Shown piece by piece: positions 18,550 through 27,874 of a stretch of DNA of 64,000 nt (position 1 is its first letter; every line of letters begins with the position of its first letter). The notes below the pieces were generated by a model. That model made no database searches. It was not told where the DNA came from and saw only the letters and a program-made list of their open reading frames with translations. The position numbers and the translations under genes are program-made. Source of the stretch: Winogradskyella arenosi (GTDB taxonomy: Bacteria; Bacteroidota; Bacteroidia; Flavobacteriales; Flavobacteriaceae); the NCBI RefSeq assembly GCF_003337305.1, contig NZ_QPJO01000001.1, forward strand, positions 248,001 to 312,000, read 5' to 3'.

Positions 18550-19683
18550 TTGTCGTTCACTTCAGAAGTTTTTCCAACGGTAGACAACATTCCAACACAC
18601 TATTGGGAGCAGCTTGCTTGCACGTCCAATATTTATTATACTCCTGAGTTTTTAAAGGCTTTTGAATTGGCTAATACCGAAATCGCATTTCATTATATCT
18701 TCATTTTAAAAGACAATAAAGCGGTGGCATTTGCCAATACCCAGATTGTAACGATTGGCATTAAAACCATTACTAAAAACATTAAGATGTCTGTTTACTT
18801 AAGGCAGATAATTAACCGGCTCTTTTGCAACAATCACATTAAAGTTCTTTTTTGTGGGAATGTATTTTTGAGTGGCGAATATGGAACCTTTTTAAAAGCA
18901 AACGAAGATAAAACTAGCACGTTTAAAGCCTTAGCCACAAGTGTAAAGCATTTGGTAAAACGCACTAAAAAACTTCGTTTTAGCTTTATTAAAGATTTTG
19001 AAAATGCTTCCCTTCCTATAACCCATCAACTTGAAAACATGAGCTATACGCCAATGCAAGTTGAACCAAATATGATTATTACGCTACAGCCACAATGGCA
19101 AAGCTTTAAAGATTACATCCAAGCTTTAAAATCTAAATACCGCGTAAAAGCGAACAGAGCCGACGCCAAAAGTAAAACCTTAAGGGCGCAATTTTTTACA
19201 GAAGACGACATTAAAACTCATAAAGTCGAGCTTCAAATCCTTTATCAAAACACTATAGACAATGCCGACTTCAATGCTCAAGTTTTAAATTTAGATACCT
19301 ATATTCTCCTTAAGAAAGCCTTTAAGGAGCAGTTTATAGTTAAGGCCTATTTTTTAGACCAGAAATTAGTGGGGTTTTTATCCGCCATGCTTAATGGCAC
19401 GCATCTCGATGCTCATTTTATTGGTATTGATTACGAGCATCATAAAGATTTAGCCATTTATCCTAGAATTTTAAATGACTATGTTAGATTAGGGATCGCT
19501 AAAAACGCGACAAAAATAAATTTGGGAAGAACGGCTTCTGAAATAAAAAGTACACTTGGAGCGCAGCCTGAAACACTCACCTGCTACTGTAATCACCAAC
19601 GGCCATATATCAATAGGCTATTAAAACCGTTCATTCAGAATGTGCATATCAAATCTTTTAAGCAACATTCGGTTTTTAAATAG
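18550..19683 (+). CDS. GNAT/FemAB-like acyltransferase family protein
   Basis: The 377-residue protein starts with TTG at 18550, directly after an in-frame TAA; the next ATG would remove 78 residues of well-behaved sequence, so TTG is preferred. The opening PTHYWEQLACTSNIYYTPEFLKAFE and the later LKSKYRVKANRADAKSKTLRAQFF and QKLVGFLSAMLNGTHLDAHFIGIDYEH are of the kind seen in FemAB/GNAT proteins that transfer amino-acyl or acyl groups. The substrate is unknown. It is followed by 160 bp without a recognisable gene. Confidence 0.65.
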   Translation: MSFTSEVFPTVDNIPTHYWEQLACTSNIYYTPEFLKAFELANTEIAFHYIFILKDNKAVAFANTQIVTIGIKTITKNIKMSVYLRQIINRLFCNNHIKVLFCGNVFLSGEYGTFLKANEDKTSTFKALATSVKHLVKRTKKLRFSFIKDFENASLPITHQLENMSYTPMQVEPNMIITLQPQWQSFKDYIQALKSKYRVKANRADAKSKTLRAQFFTEDDIKTHKVELQILYQNTIDNADFNAQVLNLDTYILLKKAFKEQFIVKAYFLDQKLVGFLSAMLNGTHLDAHFIGIDYEHHKDLAIYPRILNDYVRLGIAKNATKINLGRTASEIKSTLGAQPETLTCYCNHQRPYINRLLKPFIQNVHIKSFKQHSVFK

Positions 19684-19844
19684 CCGCTTAAAACGTTCAG
19701 ATAAGAAGTGTGGTTTTCATAACGACCCGCAAAGTCCACTTTAAAACGACATCGAAAAATCAATGATAAGTATTCAAGATATCGTCCTGAAACTAGACCT
19801 TTAAAGGGACTTTTGGGGTATTAAATGCCTTAAAAAAAATGCTT

Positions 19845-20327
19845 TTACGACATTTTTAATGGCTTAGGACGTACGCCATGTTTACGCGTATCTTCTTTGG
19901 TTAAGACTTTAAAAGCATCAGATTTTGGAAACTTATGCGCCAAATCGAGTAAAATTTTAGGTAAGGCCGATAATTTTCGAGCCTTAAGATCTATCCATCC
20001 TCCTTGCATTTCACAATAAGCCAAATGATCGCCTTTTTGGTTGTAAAAATTATGTTCAAACATAAAATACATACCATCTTCGCTAATCCCGGAGACTTCA
20101 ATTGTTACCGTAATAGGTGCGCCTAAAAATGATTCTTTAAAATAATACATATGTTCGTAAAACACCACTGGTCCTACGTTATGCTTCATTATTTCAGGCA
20201 TAGAAAACCCTTGCTCGGTAAAAAAAGACATCCTTGCATGACTCATAAAATTGGTGTAGGCAGAATTGGCCAAGTGTCCATTAGCATCAACATCACTCCA
20301 ACGAATTTCAAACTGTTTTTTATACAT
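19845..20327 (-). CDS. Hotdog-fold acyl-CoA thioesterase (YbgC/4HBT-like)
   Basis: The 160-residue protein begins MYKKQFEIRWSDVDANGHLANSAYTNFM, which contains the D-x-N-G-H-x-x-N-x-x-Y pattern of 4-hydroxybenzoyl-CoA-type thioesterases. It would hydrolyse an acyl-CoA thioester; the acyl chain is unknown. ATG 20327 is chosen over a TTG nine codons upstream because the TTG sits inside a TAACTTTG promoter element. The gene is divergent from yicC, and a perfect 20-bp palindrome lies in the gap at the expected -33 position of this promoter. Confidence 0.85.
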   Translation of the reverse strand: MYKKQFEIRWSDVDANGHLANSAYTNFMSHARMSFFTEQGFSMPEIMKHNVGPVVFYEHMYYFKESFLGAPITVTIEVSGISEDGMYFMFEHNFYNQKGDHLAYCEMQGGWIDLKARKLSALPKILLDLAHKFPKSDAFKVLTKEDTRKHGVRPKPLKMS

Positions 20328-20351
20328 CTTTTCTGATTTTCTAGTTTCGAG

Positions 20352-20359
20352 CAAAGTTA
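20352..20359 (-). promoter_or_regulatory. -7 promoter element for the thioesterase gene
   Basis: Minus-strand TAACTTTG, matching TAnnTTTG, lies 24 bp before the ATG at 20327. It overlaps the rejected TTG start. Confidence 0.6.
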
Positions 20360-20366
20360 AAAAAGA

Positions 20367-20386
20367 TTCTTATGCATGCATAAGAA
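20367..20386. promoter_or_regulatory. Perfect 20-bp palindrome, candidate operator
   Basis: The half-site TTCTTATGCA is followed at once by its exact reverse complement. It begins 7 bp upstream of the leftward -7 element and so covers the region where RNA polymerase should contact -33. It is also 41 bp upstream of the rightward yicC promoter element. A dimeric regulator binding here could control one or both genes. Confidence 0.5.
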
Positions 20387-20427
20387 GAGCTAAAAAGATT
20401 ATTCTTACCTAAAACCATTCAATTTTG

Positions 20428-20435
20428 TACCTTTG
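20428..20435 (+). promoter_or_regulatory. -7 promoter element for yicC-gmk-nadD
   Basis: TACCTTTG matches TAnnTTTG, 23 bp before the yicC ATG, giving a leader of roughly 17 nt. Confidence 0.65.
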
Positions 20436-20458
20436 CGCAATTAAAAATCATCATCTTA

Positions 20459-21316
20459 ATGATACAATCCATGACTGGTTATGGGAAATCTGTTTTGCAG
20501 CTCCCAACAAAAAAGATTTCTATAGAATTAAAATCTTTAAATAGTAAAAATTTAGACCTCAACGCCCGCATGCCATCCATGTATAGAGCTAAAGAGTTAG
20601 GCATTAGAAAATTAATTGCCAATCACCTTTACAGAGGGAAGGTTGATTTTTCATTATACGTAGAAATTACAGGTGAAGATACCAGTTCTAAAATTAACCA
20701 AACGGTTGTAAAAGAATACATTAAACAACTTAAAGAAGTTGTTGATGGTGACACCACAGAGCTCTTAAAAATGGCCATTAGAATGCCTGATGCCATTACC
20801 ACTGAGCGCGATGATATAGATGAAGATGAATGGACGTTGATTAATGACGAAATCCATACCGCAATTGCAAACATTGTAGAATACCGTAAGGATGAAGGTG
20901 CTATTTTAAAGCAAGATTTTATAGCACGAATTGCCACTTTAGAGCGTTTATTAGAAGCCGTCATTACTATGGACCCTGAGCGTATTGAAGGCGTAAGAGC
21001 TCGATTAGAAAAAGGGGTTGCTGACCTTAAAGAAAAAGTTGATGAAAACCGTTTTGAACAAGAATTGGTTTATTACATCGAAAAATTTGATATTACCGAA
21101 GAAAAAGTACGTTTAGAAAACCACTTAAACTACTTTATAAAAGCATTGAATTCTGACGATTCTAACGGAAAAAAATTAGGCTTTATCACACAAGAAATTG
21201 GTCGTGAGATCAATACCATTGGGTCTAAATCTAATTACGCACCGATGCAGAAATTAGTCGTACAGATGAAAGATGAATTAGAAAAAATTAAGGAACAGCT
21301 ATTAAATGTGCTTTAA
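20459..21316 (+). CDS. yicC: YicC/YloC-family endoribonuclease
   Basis: The 285-residue protein opens with MIQSMTGYGKSVLQLPTKKISIELKSLNSKNLDLNARMP in the standard YicC way (MTGYG start box) and closes with the conserved GKKLGFITQEIGREINTIGSKSNYAPMQKLVVQMKDELEKIKEQLLNVL region. The family has been shown to have endoribonuclease activity in other bacteria, with a role in RNA turnover. It is the first gene of a tight rightward operon with gmk (27 bp) and nadD (1 bp), an order that is common in Bacteroidota. Confidence 0.93.
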   Translation: MIQSMTGYGKSVLQLPTKKISIELKSLNSKNLDLNARMPSMYRAKELGIRKLIANHLYRGKVDFSLYVEITGEDTSSKINQTVVKEYIKQLKEVVDGDTTELLKMAIRMPDAITTERDDIDEDEWTLINDEIHTAIANIVEYRKDEGAILKQDFIARIATLERLLEAVITMDPERIEGVRARLEKGVADLKEKVDENRFEQELVYYIEKFDITEEKVRLENHLNYFIKALNSDDSNGKKLGFITQEIGREINTIGSKSNYAPMQKLVVQMKDELEKIKEQLLNVL

Positions 21317-21343
21317 ACATTAGCCAGCAAAAATCATTACACT

Positions 21344-21934
21344 TTGTCAGAGATTAAAAACGAAAAACAAGGCAAGCTCATTGTCTTTTCCGCACCTTCA
21401 GGATCTGGAAAAACCACCATTGTTCGCCATTTATTAAACCAGCCAGAACTTAATTTAGAATTTTCTATTTCAGCTACCTCGCGCGACAAACGTGGGAATG
21501 AGGTTCATGGTAAAGATTATTATTACCTCTCTTTAGACGAATTTAAAAACCGTATTAAAAACGATGAGTTTTTAGAATGGGAAGAAGTCTATAGAGATAA
21601 TTTTTATGGCACGTTAAAAACAGAAATTGCTAGAATTTGGGCCCAAGGAAAACACGTTATTTTTGATATTGATGTTTCTGGCGGATTGCGTATAAAGCGT
21701 AAATTCCCTGAGCAAACCTTAGCCATATTTGTTAAGCCACCAGATTTAAACGAATTGGTAAGACGATTAAAAGAGCGTGGTGAAGAAAGTGAAGACAAAA
21801 TAAGCATGCGTGTTTCTAAAGCCCCTGCAGAATTAGCTACGGCACCGCTTTTTGACGAAATTGTAATCAACTCTAATTTAGACGAAGCGCTAGAAAATGC
21901 TCATAAATTAGTTGCAGACTTTATAGCAAATTAA
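21344..21934 (+). CDS. gmk: Guanylate kinase
   Basis: This kinase converts GMP and ATP to GDP and ADP. The 196-residue length is normal. The P-loop reads FSAPSGSGKTTIVRHLL, the GMP-binding part is SATSRDKRGNEVHGKDYYYLS, and the lid region is RRLKERGEESEDKISMRVSKA. The start is TTG at 21344 giving MSEIKNEKQGKLIVFSAPSGSG; no ATG lies before the P-loop in this frame, so a non-ATG start is required. It is the middle gene of yicC-gmk-nadD. Confidence 0.95.
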   Translation: MSEIKNEKQGKLIVFSAPSGSGKTTIVRHLLNQPELNLEFSISATSRDKRGNEVHGKDYYYLSLDEFKNRIKNDEFLEWEEVYRDNFYGTLKTEIARIWAQGKHVIFDIDVSGGLRIKRKFPEQTLAIFVKPPDLNELVRRLKERGEESEDKISMRVSKAPAELATAPLFDEIVINSNLDEALENAHKLVADFIAN

Positions 21935-21935
21935 A

Positions 21936-22514
21936 ATGAAAGTTGGTTTGTATTTTGGCACCTTTAACCCTATTCATATAGGGCACCTCACTATTGCAAA
22001 TCATCTTGTTGAGCACAGTGATCTTGATGAAGTGTGGTTTGTTGTCACTCCTTTAAGTCCGTTTAAAAAGAAAAGTAGCCTTTTAGACAATTACCATCGC
22101 TTAGACATGGTGCATTTGGCCACTAAGGATTATGATAAATTACGTCCTAGCGATATAGAATTTGGCTTAAAGCAACCCAATTACACCGTTGATACGCTTG
22201 CTCATCTTTTTGAAAAACATCCCGACCATGAGTTTGCACTCATAATGGGAGAAGACAATTTAAAAAGTTTTCATAAGTGGAAAAACAATGAGGTGATTCT
22301 AGAGAATCATAACATTTATGTGTACCCACGATTATCTGAAGGAAAGGTCGTTAGCGAACTTATTAATCACCCTAAGATTATAAAAGTAGACGCCCCTATT
22401 ATGGAGCTTTCTTCAACGTTTATACGAAATGAAATTAAGGCCAACAGAAACGTGAGACCCATGCTTTCTAATGGTGTATGGAAGCTTATTGATGACATGG
22501 GCTTTTATCGCTAG
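21936..22514 (+). CDS. nadD: Nicotinate-nucleotide adenylyltransferase
   Basis: NadD adenylates nicotinate mononucleotide in NAD synthesis. The 192-residue protein starts MKVGLYFGTFNPIHIGHLTIAN, holding the GxFNPxHxGH nucleotidyltransferase motif, and near the C-terminus has PIMELSSTFIRNEIKANRNVRPML, with the ISSTxIR-like second motif. The ATG is 1 bp after the gmk stop. The operon ends at a hairpin at 22549-22578. Confidence 0.95.
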   Translation: MKVGLYFGTFNPIHIGHLTIANHLVEHSDLDEVWFVVTPLSPFKKKSSLLDNYHRLDMVHLATKDYDKLRPSDIEFGLKQPNYTVDTLAHLFEKHPDHEFALIMGEDNLKSFHKWKNNEVILENHNIYVYPRLSEGKVVSELINHPKIIKVDAPIMELSSTFIRNEIKANRNVRPMLSNGVWKLIDDMGFYR

Positions 22515-22548
22515 AGCACTTCATTTTATCTGTAAACACCTTATATAT

Positions 22549-22580
22549 AAAAGGCTAGTTCGTAATGGTTAGCCTTTTTA
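22549..22580. terminator. Terminator between nadD and the convergent YraN-like gene
   Basis: A 9-bp stem AAAAGGCTA / TAGCCTTTT (22549-22557 and 22570-22578) with a 12-nt loop lies between two convergent genes. Confidence 0.75.
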
Positions 22581-22628
22581 TAATTTTACGGCATTTGGAA
22601 GTCATTGTCAATGCTTATTTATTCCGCT

Positions 22629-22988
22629 TTAAAAATGATAAAAAGCATCTTCATAATGCGTAATCTGTTCTTTGGTTTTATTCTTAAGTACCGCAATAAT
22701 ATCAAAACGGGTTTCTAAATCAATATCATGGTCTGTAATAAAGGCATCCATCGCCTTGACTAACAATTTAATCTTACTGGGCGTCACAAATTCTTGAGGA
22801 TCTCCAAAAAAATCAGAATTTCGGGTTTTAACTTCAACACAAATCATACGGTTGTCGTGTTTCGCAATAATATCAATTTCGGCCTTTTGAAACACATAGT
22901 TTCGCTCCACAATTTTATATCCCTTTTTAGTGAGATAATCCGTTGCGAGTTGCTCTCCTAATTGACCAAGTTCGTTATGTTCTGCCAT
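22629..22988 (-). CDS. YraN/UPF0102-family putative endonuclease
   Basis: The 119-residue protein has the family opening NELGQLGEQLATDYLTKKGYKIVERNY and a PD-(D/E)xK-like core with Glu37-Ile-Asp39 and Glu52-Val-Lys54 (VEVKTR). The fold suggests a small restriction-type nuclease, but its biological substrate is not known. Length is typical. A TAATTTTG element lies 45 bp upstream. Confidence 0.9.
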   Translation of the reverse strand: MAEHNELGQLGEQLATDYLTKKGYKIVERNYVFQKAEIDIIAKHDNRMICVEVKTRNSDFFGDPQEFVTPSKIKLLVKAMDAFITDHDIDLETRFDIIAVLKNKTKEQITHYEDAFYHF

Positions 22989-23032
22989 TATTTCTGGGAA
23001 AGTGGGAACCTAAATTCTGCTCATTTTAAATT

Positions 23033-23040
23033 CAAAATTA
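23033..23040 (-). promoter_or_regulatory. -7 promoter element for the YraN-like gene
   Basis: Minus-strand TAATTTTG, 45 bp before the ATG at 22988. Confidence 0.5.
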
Positions 23041-23167
23041 AAACCTTATCCTCCGCTTATGCTCTTAAATATAAGGAATTAAATAATTTGCGTCAAAACC
23101 TCTTTCTTTCAAGCACATAAAATAAAACAATTAATCTTATCTTTAAGGTAATTTCAAATTTGATAAA

Positions 23168-23470
23168 ATGGCGCGACATGTTAAGTGTCCTAATTGTGGA
23201 GTCTACAACACAAATGAAACGTATTGCACCCAATGTAATACGCTTTTGTCTTATAAAAAAAGACGCGAATTAGCCTTTGCTCAAGACAAAAAAGACCGTT
23301 TAGAACGCGAACGTCTTCAAAATGAAGCTTCGCCTTCCTTCTATGAAAAGTACAAAGACCATAAATTTTTAATTGTACGTGTTGTTGTGAAAATTACACA
23401 TTCAATCTGGTTAGGATTTATGGCCATCGGTGTGTTTATCGCTTGGCTAATTACCGCAATTGCAGCATAA
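23168..23470 (+). CDS. Small zinc-ribbon membrane protein
   Basis: The 100-residue protein has an N-terminal zinc ribbon (CPNC at residues 7-10 and CTQC about residues 20-23), a charged linker rich in Lys, Arg and Glu (about 28-60), and one C-terminal transmembrane helix (about 68-98, ending AWLITAIAA). I do not recognise a named family. The layout suggests a membrane-anchored cytosolic ribbon. It stands alone, with only a near-consensus promoter (TATCTTTA) upstream. Confidence 0.75.
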   Translation: MARHVKCPNCGVYNTNETYCTQCNTLLSYKKRRELAFAQDKKDRLERERLQNEASPSFYEKYKDHKFLIVRVVVKITHSIWLGFMAIGVFIAWLITAIAA

Positions 23471-23525
23471 AAAACGACAAATGATTAAATAAATTTTATG
23501 TGAGCAGCAGAAAACAGTAAGTCTT

Positions 23526-23879
23526 TTGAAAATTTTAAAACATCCTTTATTCTTAATAAGTATAGGTATCTCTTCTGTTATCTATAGTGTAAATAGATGT
23601 GAAATACCACTACCAAATTGGATCTATTTTTACGTGAATGACTTTCTGTGTATGCCAATTGTTCTAAGTTTATGCTTGGCCATTTTACGCCTCTACAAAA
23701 AAACAGAAATACTTTACGTGCCATTAGGCGTCATTATACTATTAACCACTTATTTCGCTTTGTATTTTGAAACATTCTTACCAAAAACAAACACACGTTA
23801 CACCACTGATTTTATAGATGTTGGACTCTATTTTTTAGGTGGGTTTCTATTTTATAAATTTCAAAAAAAGTTATTTTGA
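23526..23879 (+). CDS. Small integral membrane protein of unknown function
   Basis: The 117-residue protein starts with TTG at 23526; the first internal ATG would remove a transmembrane helix. Four hydrophobic helices are visible (about residues 6-22, 30-52, 62-82, 95-112). I have a weak memory of similar short flavobacterial proteins being labelled magnesium citrate secondary transporter, but the sequence alone supports no transport function. The 3' end overlaps the convergent S66 peptidase gene by 9 bp. Confidence 0.6.
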   Translation: MKILKHPLFLISIGISSVIYSVNRCEIPLPNWIYFYVNDFLCMPIVLSLCLAILRLYKKTEILYVPLGVIILLTTYFALYFETFLPKTNTRYTTDFIDVGLYFLGGFLFYKFQKKLF

Positions 23880-24884
23880 ATATTTTAAAGTCGACTGTGC
23901 TTTACCCACAACCAATTTCACTTCTTTTCCTAATACCAAAGCTCGATTATCCTTTTCATGCCCTGCTGGCATTTGAAATGCAATAGGAAAATTATACTCA
24001 GACAATGCATCTAAAATTAATTGTTCTACGGAAGTTCCCCAAGCTGTTGTATTTCTTCGCATTTTGGTCATATCGCCCACAACAAGTCCGCTTAAATTAT
24101 CAAAGTAACCGGCACGTTTCATACTCTGTAGCATACGATCTACGTGATATTTATACTCGCCTATTTCTTCAATAAAAAGAATTTTACCCGAGGTATCTAT
24201 ACTTTCTTTAGAACCTAACATGGTGTGTAAAATGGTAAGATTCCCTCCCACTAAAACGCCAGAGGCCTCACCTTCTCTATTATAATTAGACCCCTTTAAA
24301 GTGTAATCTACAGGTAGACCAAATATAGTTGACTTAAAAGTGGCAACCGTCTCCTTAATTTCAGTTATATCTTTAGGTAAACTAACACACATTAAGGCGT
24401 GTAAAGATTGAACCCCTTGCTGATGTATTTGGTTATGTAAAGCCGTAATATCGGAATACCCAATAAGCCATTTTGGATGTTTTTTAAACCTAGTATAATC
24501 CAATTGATCTAAAATTCTTACCGTACCATAACCACCACGTGCACACCAAATGGCACTAATTTTTGGATCGTCCATAGCGTTTTGCAAATCTTCACAACGT
24601 TGCGCATCGGTTCCTGCAAAATGATGGGCTTTACTAAAAACATGTTTTCCTACCACAGCATGCAAGCCCCAACTCTCTAAAAGTTGTACGGCATGTTCCA
24701 CCTCATCGGTTCTGTTTTTTAAAATTCCGGATGGCGCTACGATAGCCACCGTATCACCAGCTTTTAAGTAGGGCGGTTGAATTAATTCTAATGAGGTATC
24801 TGTGTTATTTTGAGCATTAATATCAGTATTTACAGTCATAAGAAGAATTAAAATTAGATATAGAGCATGCTTTTTCAAAATCAT
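23871..24884 (-). CDS. S66-family LD-carboxypeptidase, exported
   Basis: The 337-residue protein has a signal peptide and then the S66 fold: LKAGDTVAIVAPSG, the ARGGYGTVRILDQLDY stretch, and GYSDITALH, whose Ser is the expected nucleophile. The later FIEEIGEYKYHVDRML and MPAGHEKDNRALVLG contain the Glu and His that complete the triad. Family members cut the L,D bond of murein tetrapeptides during peptidoglycan recycling; a signal peptide would place this one in the periplasm. Related enzymes also cleave microcin C. Confidence 0.88.
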   Translation of the reverse strand: MILKKHALYLILILLMTVNTDINAQNNTDTSLELIQPPYLKAGDTVAIVAPSGILKNRTDEVEHAVQLLESWGLHAVVGKHVFSKAHHFAGTDAQRCEDLQNAMDDPKISAIWCARGGYGTVRILDQLDYTRFKKHPKWLIGYSDITALHNQIHQQGVQSLHALMCVSLPKDITEIKETVATFKSTIFGLPVDYTLKGSNYNREGEASGVLVGGNLTILHTMLGSKESIDTSGKILFIEEIGEYKYHVDRMLQSMKRAGYFDNLSGLVVGDMTKMRRNTTAWGTSVEQLILDALSEYNFPIAFQMPAGHEKDNRALVLGKEVKLVVGKAQSTLKYSK

Positions 24885-25008
24885 AAAAGAATTTTTGTAA
24901 ATATAAAAAGTAAAAATCGAAGCTTAACAATTTAAATAACTCATAAAACGTCAAAAAAGTACTTTAATAGTGTATAATCTCTAAGTGACATTAACCGAAA
25001 TTAATTCA

Positions 25009-25045
25009 CAAAAAAAGAGATGACCTTATCTTAAGACCATCTCTT
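25009..25045 (-). terminator. Terminator of the Asp-rich lipoprotein gene
   Basis: Stem AAGAGATG / CATCTCTT (25015-25022 and 25038-25045), with a further CTTA/TAAG pairing in the loop. Leftward it runs into an A-run on the plus strand, which is a T-run in the transcript. Confidence 0.8.
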
Positions 25046-25067
25046 CTTGTAGCTCTAATTAAAAAAA

Positions 25068-25667
25068 CTATCTATTAAACAACCTTCTCGTTTTTCTTGA
25101 ATCCGCTGTCGCAGAACGATCTAATTCAGATGAATAATCATAAGATGCTAATGACCCTTCGTAATAACCAGAAAATGAAGTACCATTAGATACAGTTCCT
25201 TCAAATTCAAATTCGTAAGACGAACCATCATCTAAAACTGTAAAAGTTCCAGAGTTGATTTCAAATTCGTTAAAATTATCTAATGTACTATCTATAATAA
25301 CATTAGCATAAGTATAAGAATTAATTTCTATAATATCTCCAAAACTGTAGGTACCTTCTGCTAGGTCTGCAGCGTTATTCGTAAATAATTCAAAATAAAC
25401 TCCAGAAAAAGTTTCATCTACGGCTTCAGGTTCTCCTGATGTATTACTAATTTCGGAACTAATCAATACGATATCAAAATTATACAAACCATTTGAATAT
25501 TCTCCATAATTTTCAATAGTTCCCGCTTTCAATTGAATTTCTGTATCTCCATAAACTAATACACCTGAACCACTATTAGAGCCACTATCATTATCATCAT
25601 CACTTCCACAAGAAAAAGATACTAAGCTAATTGACACTAATAAAATAAGTAATTTTAAATTTTTCAT
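25068..25667 (-). CDS. Asp/Ser/Gly-rich lipoprotein of unknown function
   Basis: The 199-residue protein has a lipoprotein signal ending in SFSC, followed at once by GSDDDNDSGSNSGSG. Acidic residues just after the lipid cysteine are known in Bacteroidota as a surface-export signal for lipoproteins, so surface exposure is plausible. The rest is acidic, beta-rich sequence (ELFTNNAADLAEGTYSFGD and similar) ending in a basic RKTRRLFNR. I do not recognise a domain. It has its own terminator and no close partners. Confidence 0.75.
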   Translation of the reverse strand: MKNLKLLILLVSISLVSFSCGSDDDNDSGSNSGSGVLVYGDTEIQLKAGTIENYGEYSNGLYNFDIVLISSEISNTSGEPEAVDETFSGVYFELFTNNAADLAEGTYSFGDIIEINSYTYANVIIDSTLDNFNEFEINSGTFTVLDDGSSYEFEFEGTVSNGTSFSGYYEGSLASYDYSSELDRSATADSRKTRRLFNR

Positions 25668-25787
25668 TTTTTAAATTTTGTTGATTGAGTGCTAAATGTA
25701 ATTTATTTTTGAAATAAGAAGTATCATTGTTCTATTTTTTCGACAAAGCGATTCAACATTTCATTATAATACACACTACAAATTGCG

Positions 25788-25795
25788 TACTTTTG
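25788..25795 (+). promoter_or_regulatory. -7 promoter element for metG
   Basis: TACTTTTG matches TAnnTTTG, 23 bp before ATG 25819. It argues against the upstream TTG at 25783, which would lie before the transcription start. Confidence 0.65.
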
Positions 25796-25818
25796 TAGCT
25801 TCAAAAAACAAAATACAC

Positions 25819-27873
25819 ATGTCTAAAAGATATACCATAACCGCAGCATTACCATATACTAACGGCCCAATTCATATTGGACATTTAGCCGGTGTTTATG
25901 TGCCTGCAGATATTTATTCTAGATACTTAAGATTAACCGGTAATGATGTTGCCTTTATTTGTGGAAGTGATGAGCATGGTGTGCCTATCACTATTAAAGC
26001 GAAAAAAGAAGGCGTAACCCCACAAGATATTGTGGATAAATACCACGCTATTATCAAACAATCCTTTATAGACTTTGGTATTTCTTTAGATAATTATTCA
26101 CGTACTACGGCCAAAATTCACCATGATACAGCTCAAGAATTCTTTAAAACGCTTTACGACAAAAACGAATTTGTAGAAGAAGTTACGGAGCAATTATACG
26201 ACGAAGAAGCAAATCAATTTTTAGCGGACCGCTTTGTGACCGGTACTTGCCCTAAATGTGGCAACGAAGAAGCCTATGGTGATCAATGTGAAAGCTGTGG
26301 ATCGAGTTTAAATGCTACGGATTTAATTAATCCAAAATCGGCAATCACAGGAAATGTTCCTACTTTAAAAGAAACCAAACACTGGTTTTTACCCCTAAAT
26401 AAGCATGAAGAATTTTTACGCGAGTGGATTTTAAAAGGCCATAAAAAAGACTGGAAACCTAATGTTTACGGCCAAGTAAAATCATGGATTGATGATGGTT
26501 TACGCCCACGTGCCGTAACTAGAGATTTAGACTGGGGAATTCCGGTTCCTGTAGAAGGTGGAGAAGGTAAAGTACTTTACGTATGGTTTGATGCTCCAAT
26601 TGGTTACATCTCTGCGACCAAAGAATGGGCTGAGCGCGAAGGTAAAAACTGGGAAGATTACTGGAAAGATGAAGACACAAAACTAGTACACTTTATCGGG
26701 AAAGATAATATTGTATTTCACTGCATCATTTTCCCGTCAATGCTAAAAGCAGAAGGCTCTTATATTTTACCAGAAAATGTCCCTGCCAACGAGTTCTTAA
26801 ATTTAGAAGGTCAGAAATTATCAACCTCTAAAAATTGGGCGGTTTGGTTGCCCGATTATTTAATTGACTTTCCTAATCAGCAAGATGTGTTACGTTATGC
26901 CCTAACGGCTAATGCACCAGAGACTAAGGATAACGATTTTACATGGAAAGATTTTCAAGCCAGAAATAACAATGAATTGGTAGCCATCTTTGGTAACTTT
27001 ATTAACCGTGTGGTGGTTTTAACCAATAAATATTACGATGGAATTATACCAGAACCTTCAGGGTACAATACTATTGACAAAGAAACACTAGCAGCCGTAA
27101 AAGCCTATCCATCTGTGATCTCTAGCTCTATAGAACGTTACCGTTTTAGAGAAGCAAGTCAAGAATTGATGAACTTAGCACGACTAGGAAACAAATACTT
27201 AGCAGACGAAGAGCCATGGAAAACCATTAAAACTGATGAGGCCCGTACCAAAACAGTAATGTTTGTTGCCTTACATATTGCTTCAGCGCTTGCTGTTTTA
27301 TCGGAGCCGTTTTTACCATTTACTTCGGAAAAACTAAAAGGTATTTTAAATACAAACGCTAACAATTGGGAAAGCATTTCTACAAAAGATATCCTTATCT
27401 CTGCAAAGCATCAAATTGGTAAAGCTGAATTGTTATTTTCTAAAATTGAAGATGCACAAATTGAAGCCCAATTAGAAAAGCTAATTGCGAGTAAAAAAGC
27501 GAACGAAGCAGCTAATAAAGTTGTAGAACCACAAAAAGAAGAGATTGCTTTTGAAGATTTCACGAAACTAGACCTCCGTGTAGGAACTATTCTTGAAGCT
27601 GAAAAAATGCCAAAAACCAAAAAGCTTTTAGTCTTAAAGGTAGATACGGGTATTGACACACGCACTATTGTGTCTGGTATAGCCGAAAGCTTTTCTCCGG
27701 AAGAGGTTATTGGAAAACGTGTTACTGTTTTAGTAAACTTAGCACCGCGTAAATTAAGAGGTGTAGAAAGTCAAGGAATGATTTTAATGACTGAAGACCA
27801 AGCAGGTCATTTAGTCTTTGTAAATCCAGATAACACTAAAGATGGCGTAAGCAACGGACTTCAAATTAGTTAA
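25819..27873 (+). CDS. metG: Methionine-tRNA ligase
   Basis: The 684-residue enzyme charges tRNA-Met. The start [22 protein letters not shown] holds the class I HIGH box at residues 19-22, and the KMSKS box appears as KLSTSK at 333-338. A zinc knuckle [17 protein letters not shown] lies in the connective peptide. The C-terminal 110 residues form an appended tRNA-binding OB domain ([18 protein letters not shown] to [10 protein letters not shown]). The start at ATG 25819 is supported by the promoter element at 25788-25795. The next gene begins 1 bp after the stop. Confidence 0.97.
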   Translation: MSKRYTITAALPYTNGPIHIGHLAGVYVPADIYSRYLRLTGNDVAFICGSDEHGVPITIKAKKEGVTPQDIVDKYHAIIKQSFIDFGISLDNYSRTTAKIHHDTAQEFFKTLYDKNEFVEEVTEQLYDEEANQFLADRFVTGTCPKCGNEEAYGDQCESCGSSLNATDLINPKSAITGNVPTLKETKHWFLPLNKHEEFLREWILKGHKKDWKPNVYGQVKSWIDDGLRPRAVTRDLDWGIPVPVEGGEGKVLYVWFDAPIGYISATKEWAEREGKNWEDYWKDEDTKLVHFIGKDNIVFHCIIFPSMLKAEGSYILPENVPANEFLNLEGQKLSTSKNWAVWLPDYLIDFPNQQDVLRYALTANAPETKDNDFTWKDFQARNNNELVAIFGNFINRVVVLTNKYYDGIIPEPSGYNTIDKETLAAVKAYPSVISSSIERYRFREASQELMNLARLGNKYLADEEPWKTIKTDEARTKTVMFVALHIASALAVLSEPFLPFTSEKLKGILNTNANNWESISTKDILISAKHQIGKAELLFSKIEDAQIEAQLEKLIASKKANEAANKVVEPQKEEIAFEDFTKLDLRVGTILEAEKMPKTKKLLVLKVDTGIDTRTIVSGIAESFSPEEVIGKRVTVLVNLAPRKLRGVESQGMILMTEDQAGHLVFVNPDNTKDGVSNGLQIS

Positions 27874-27874
27874 T

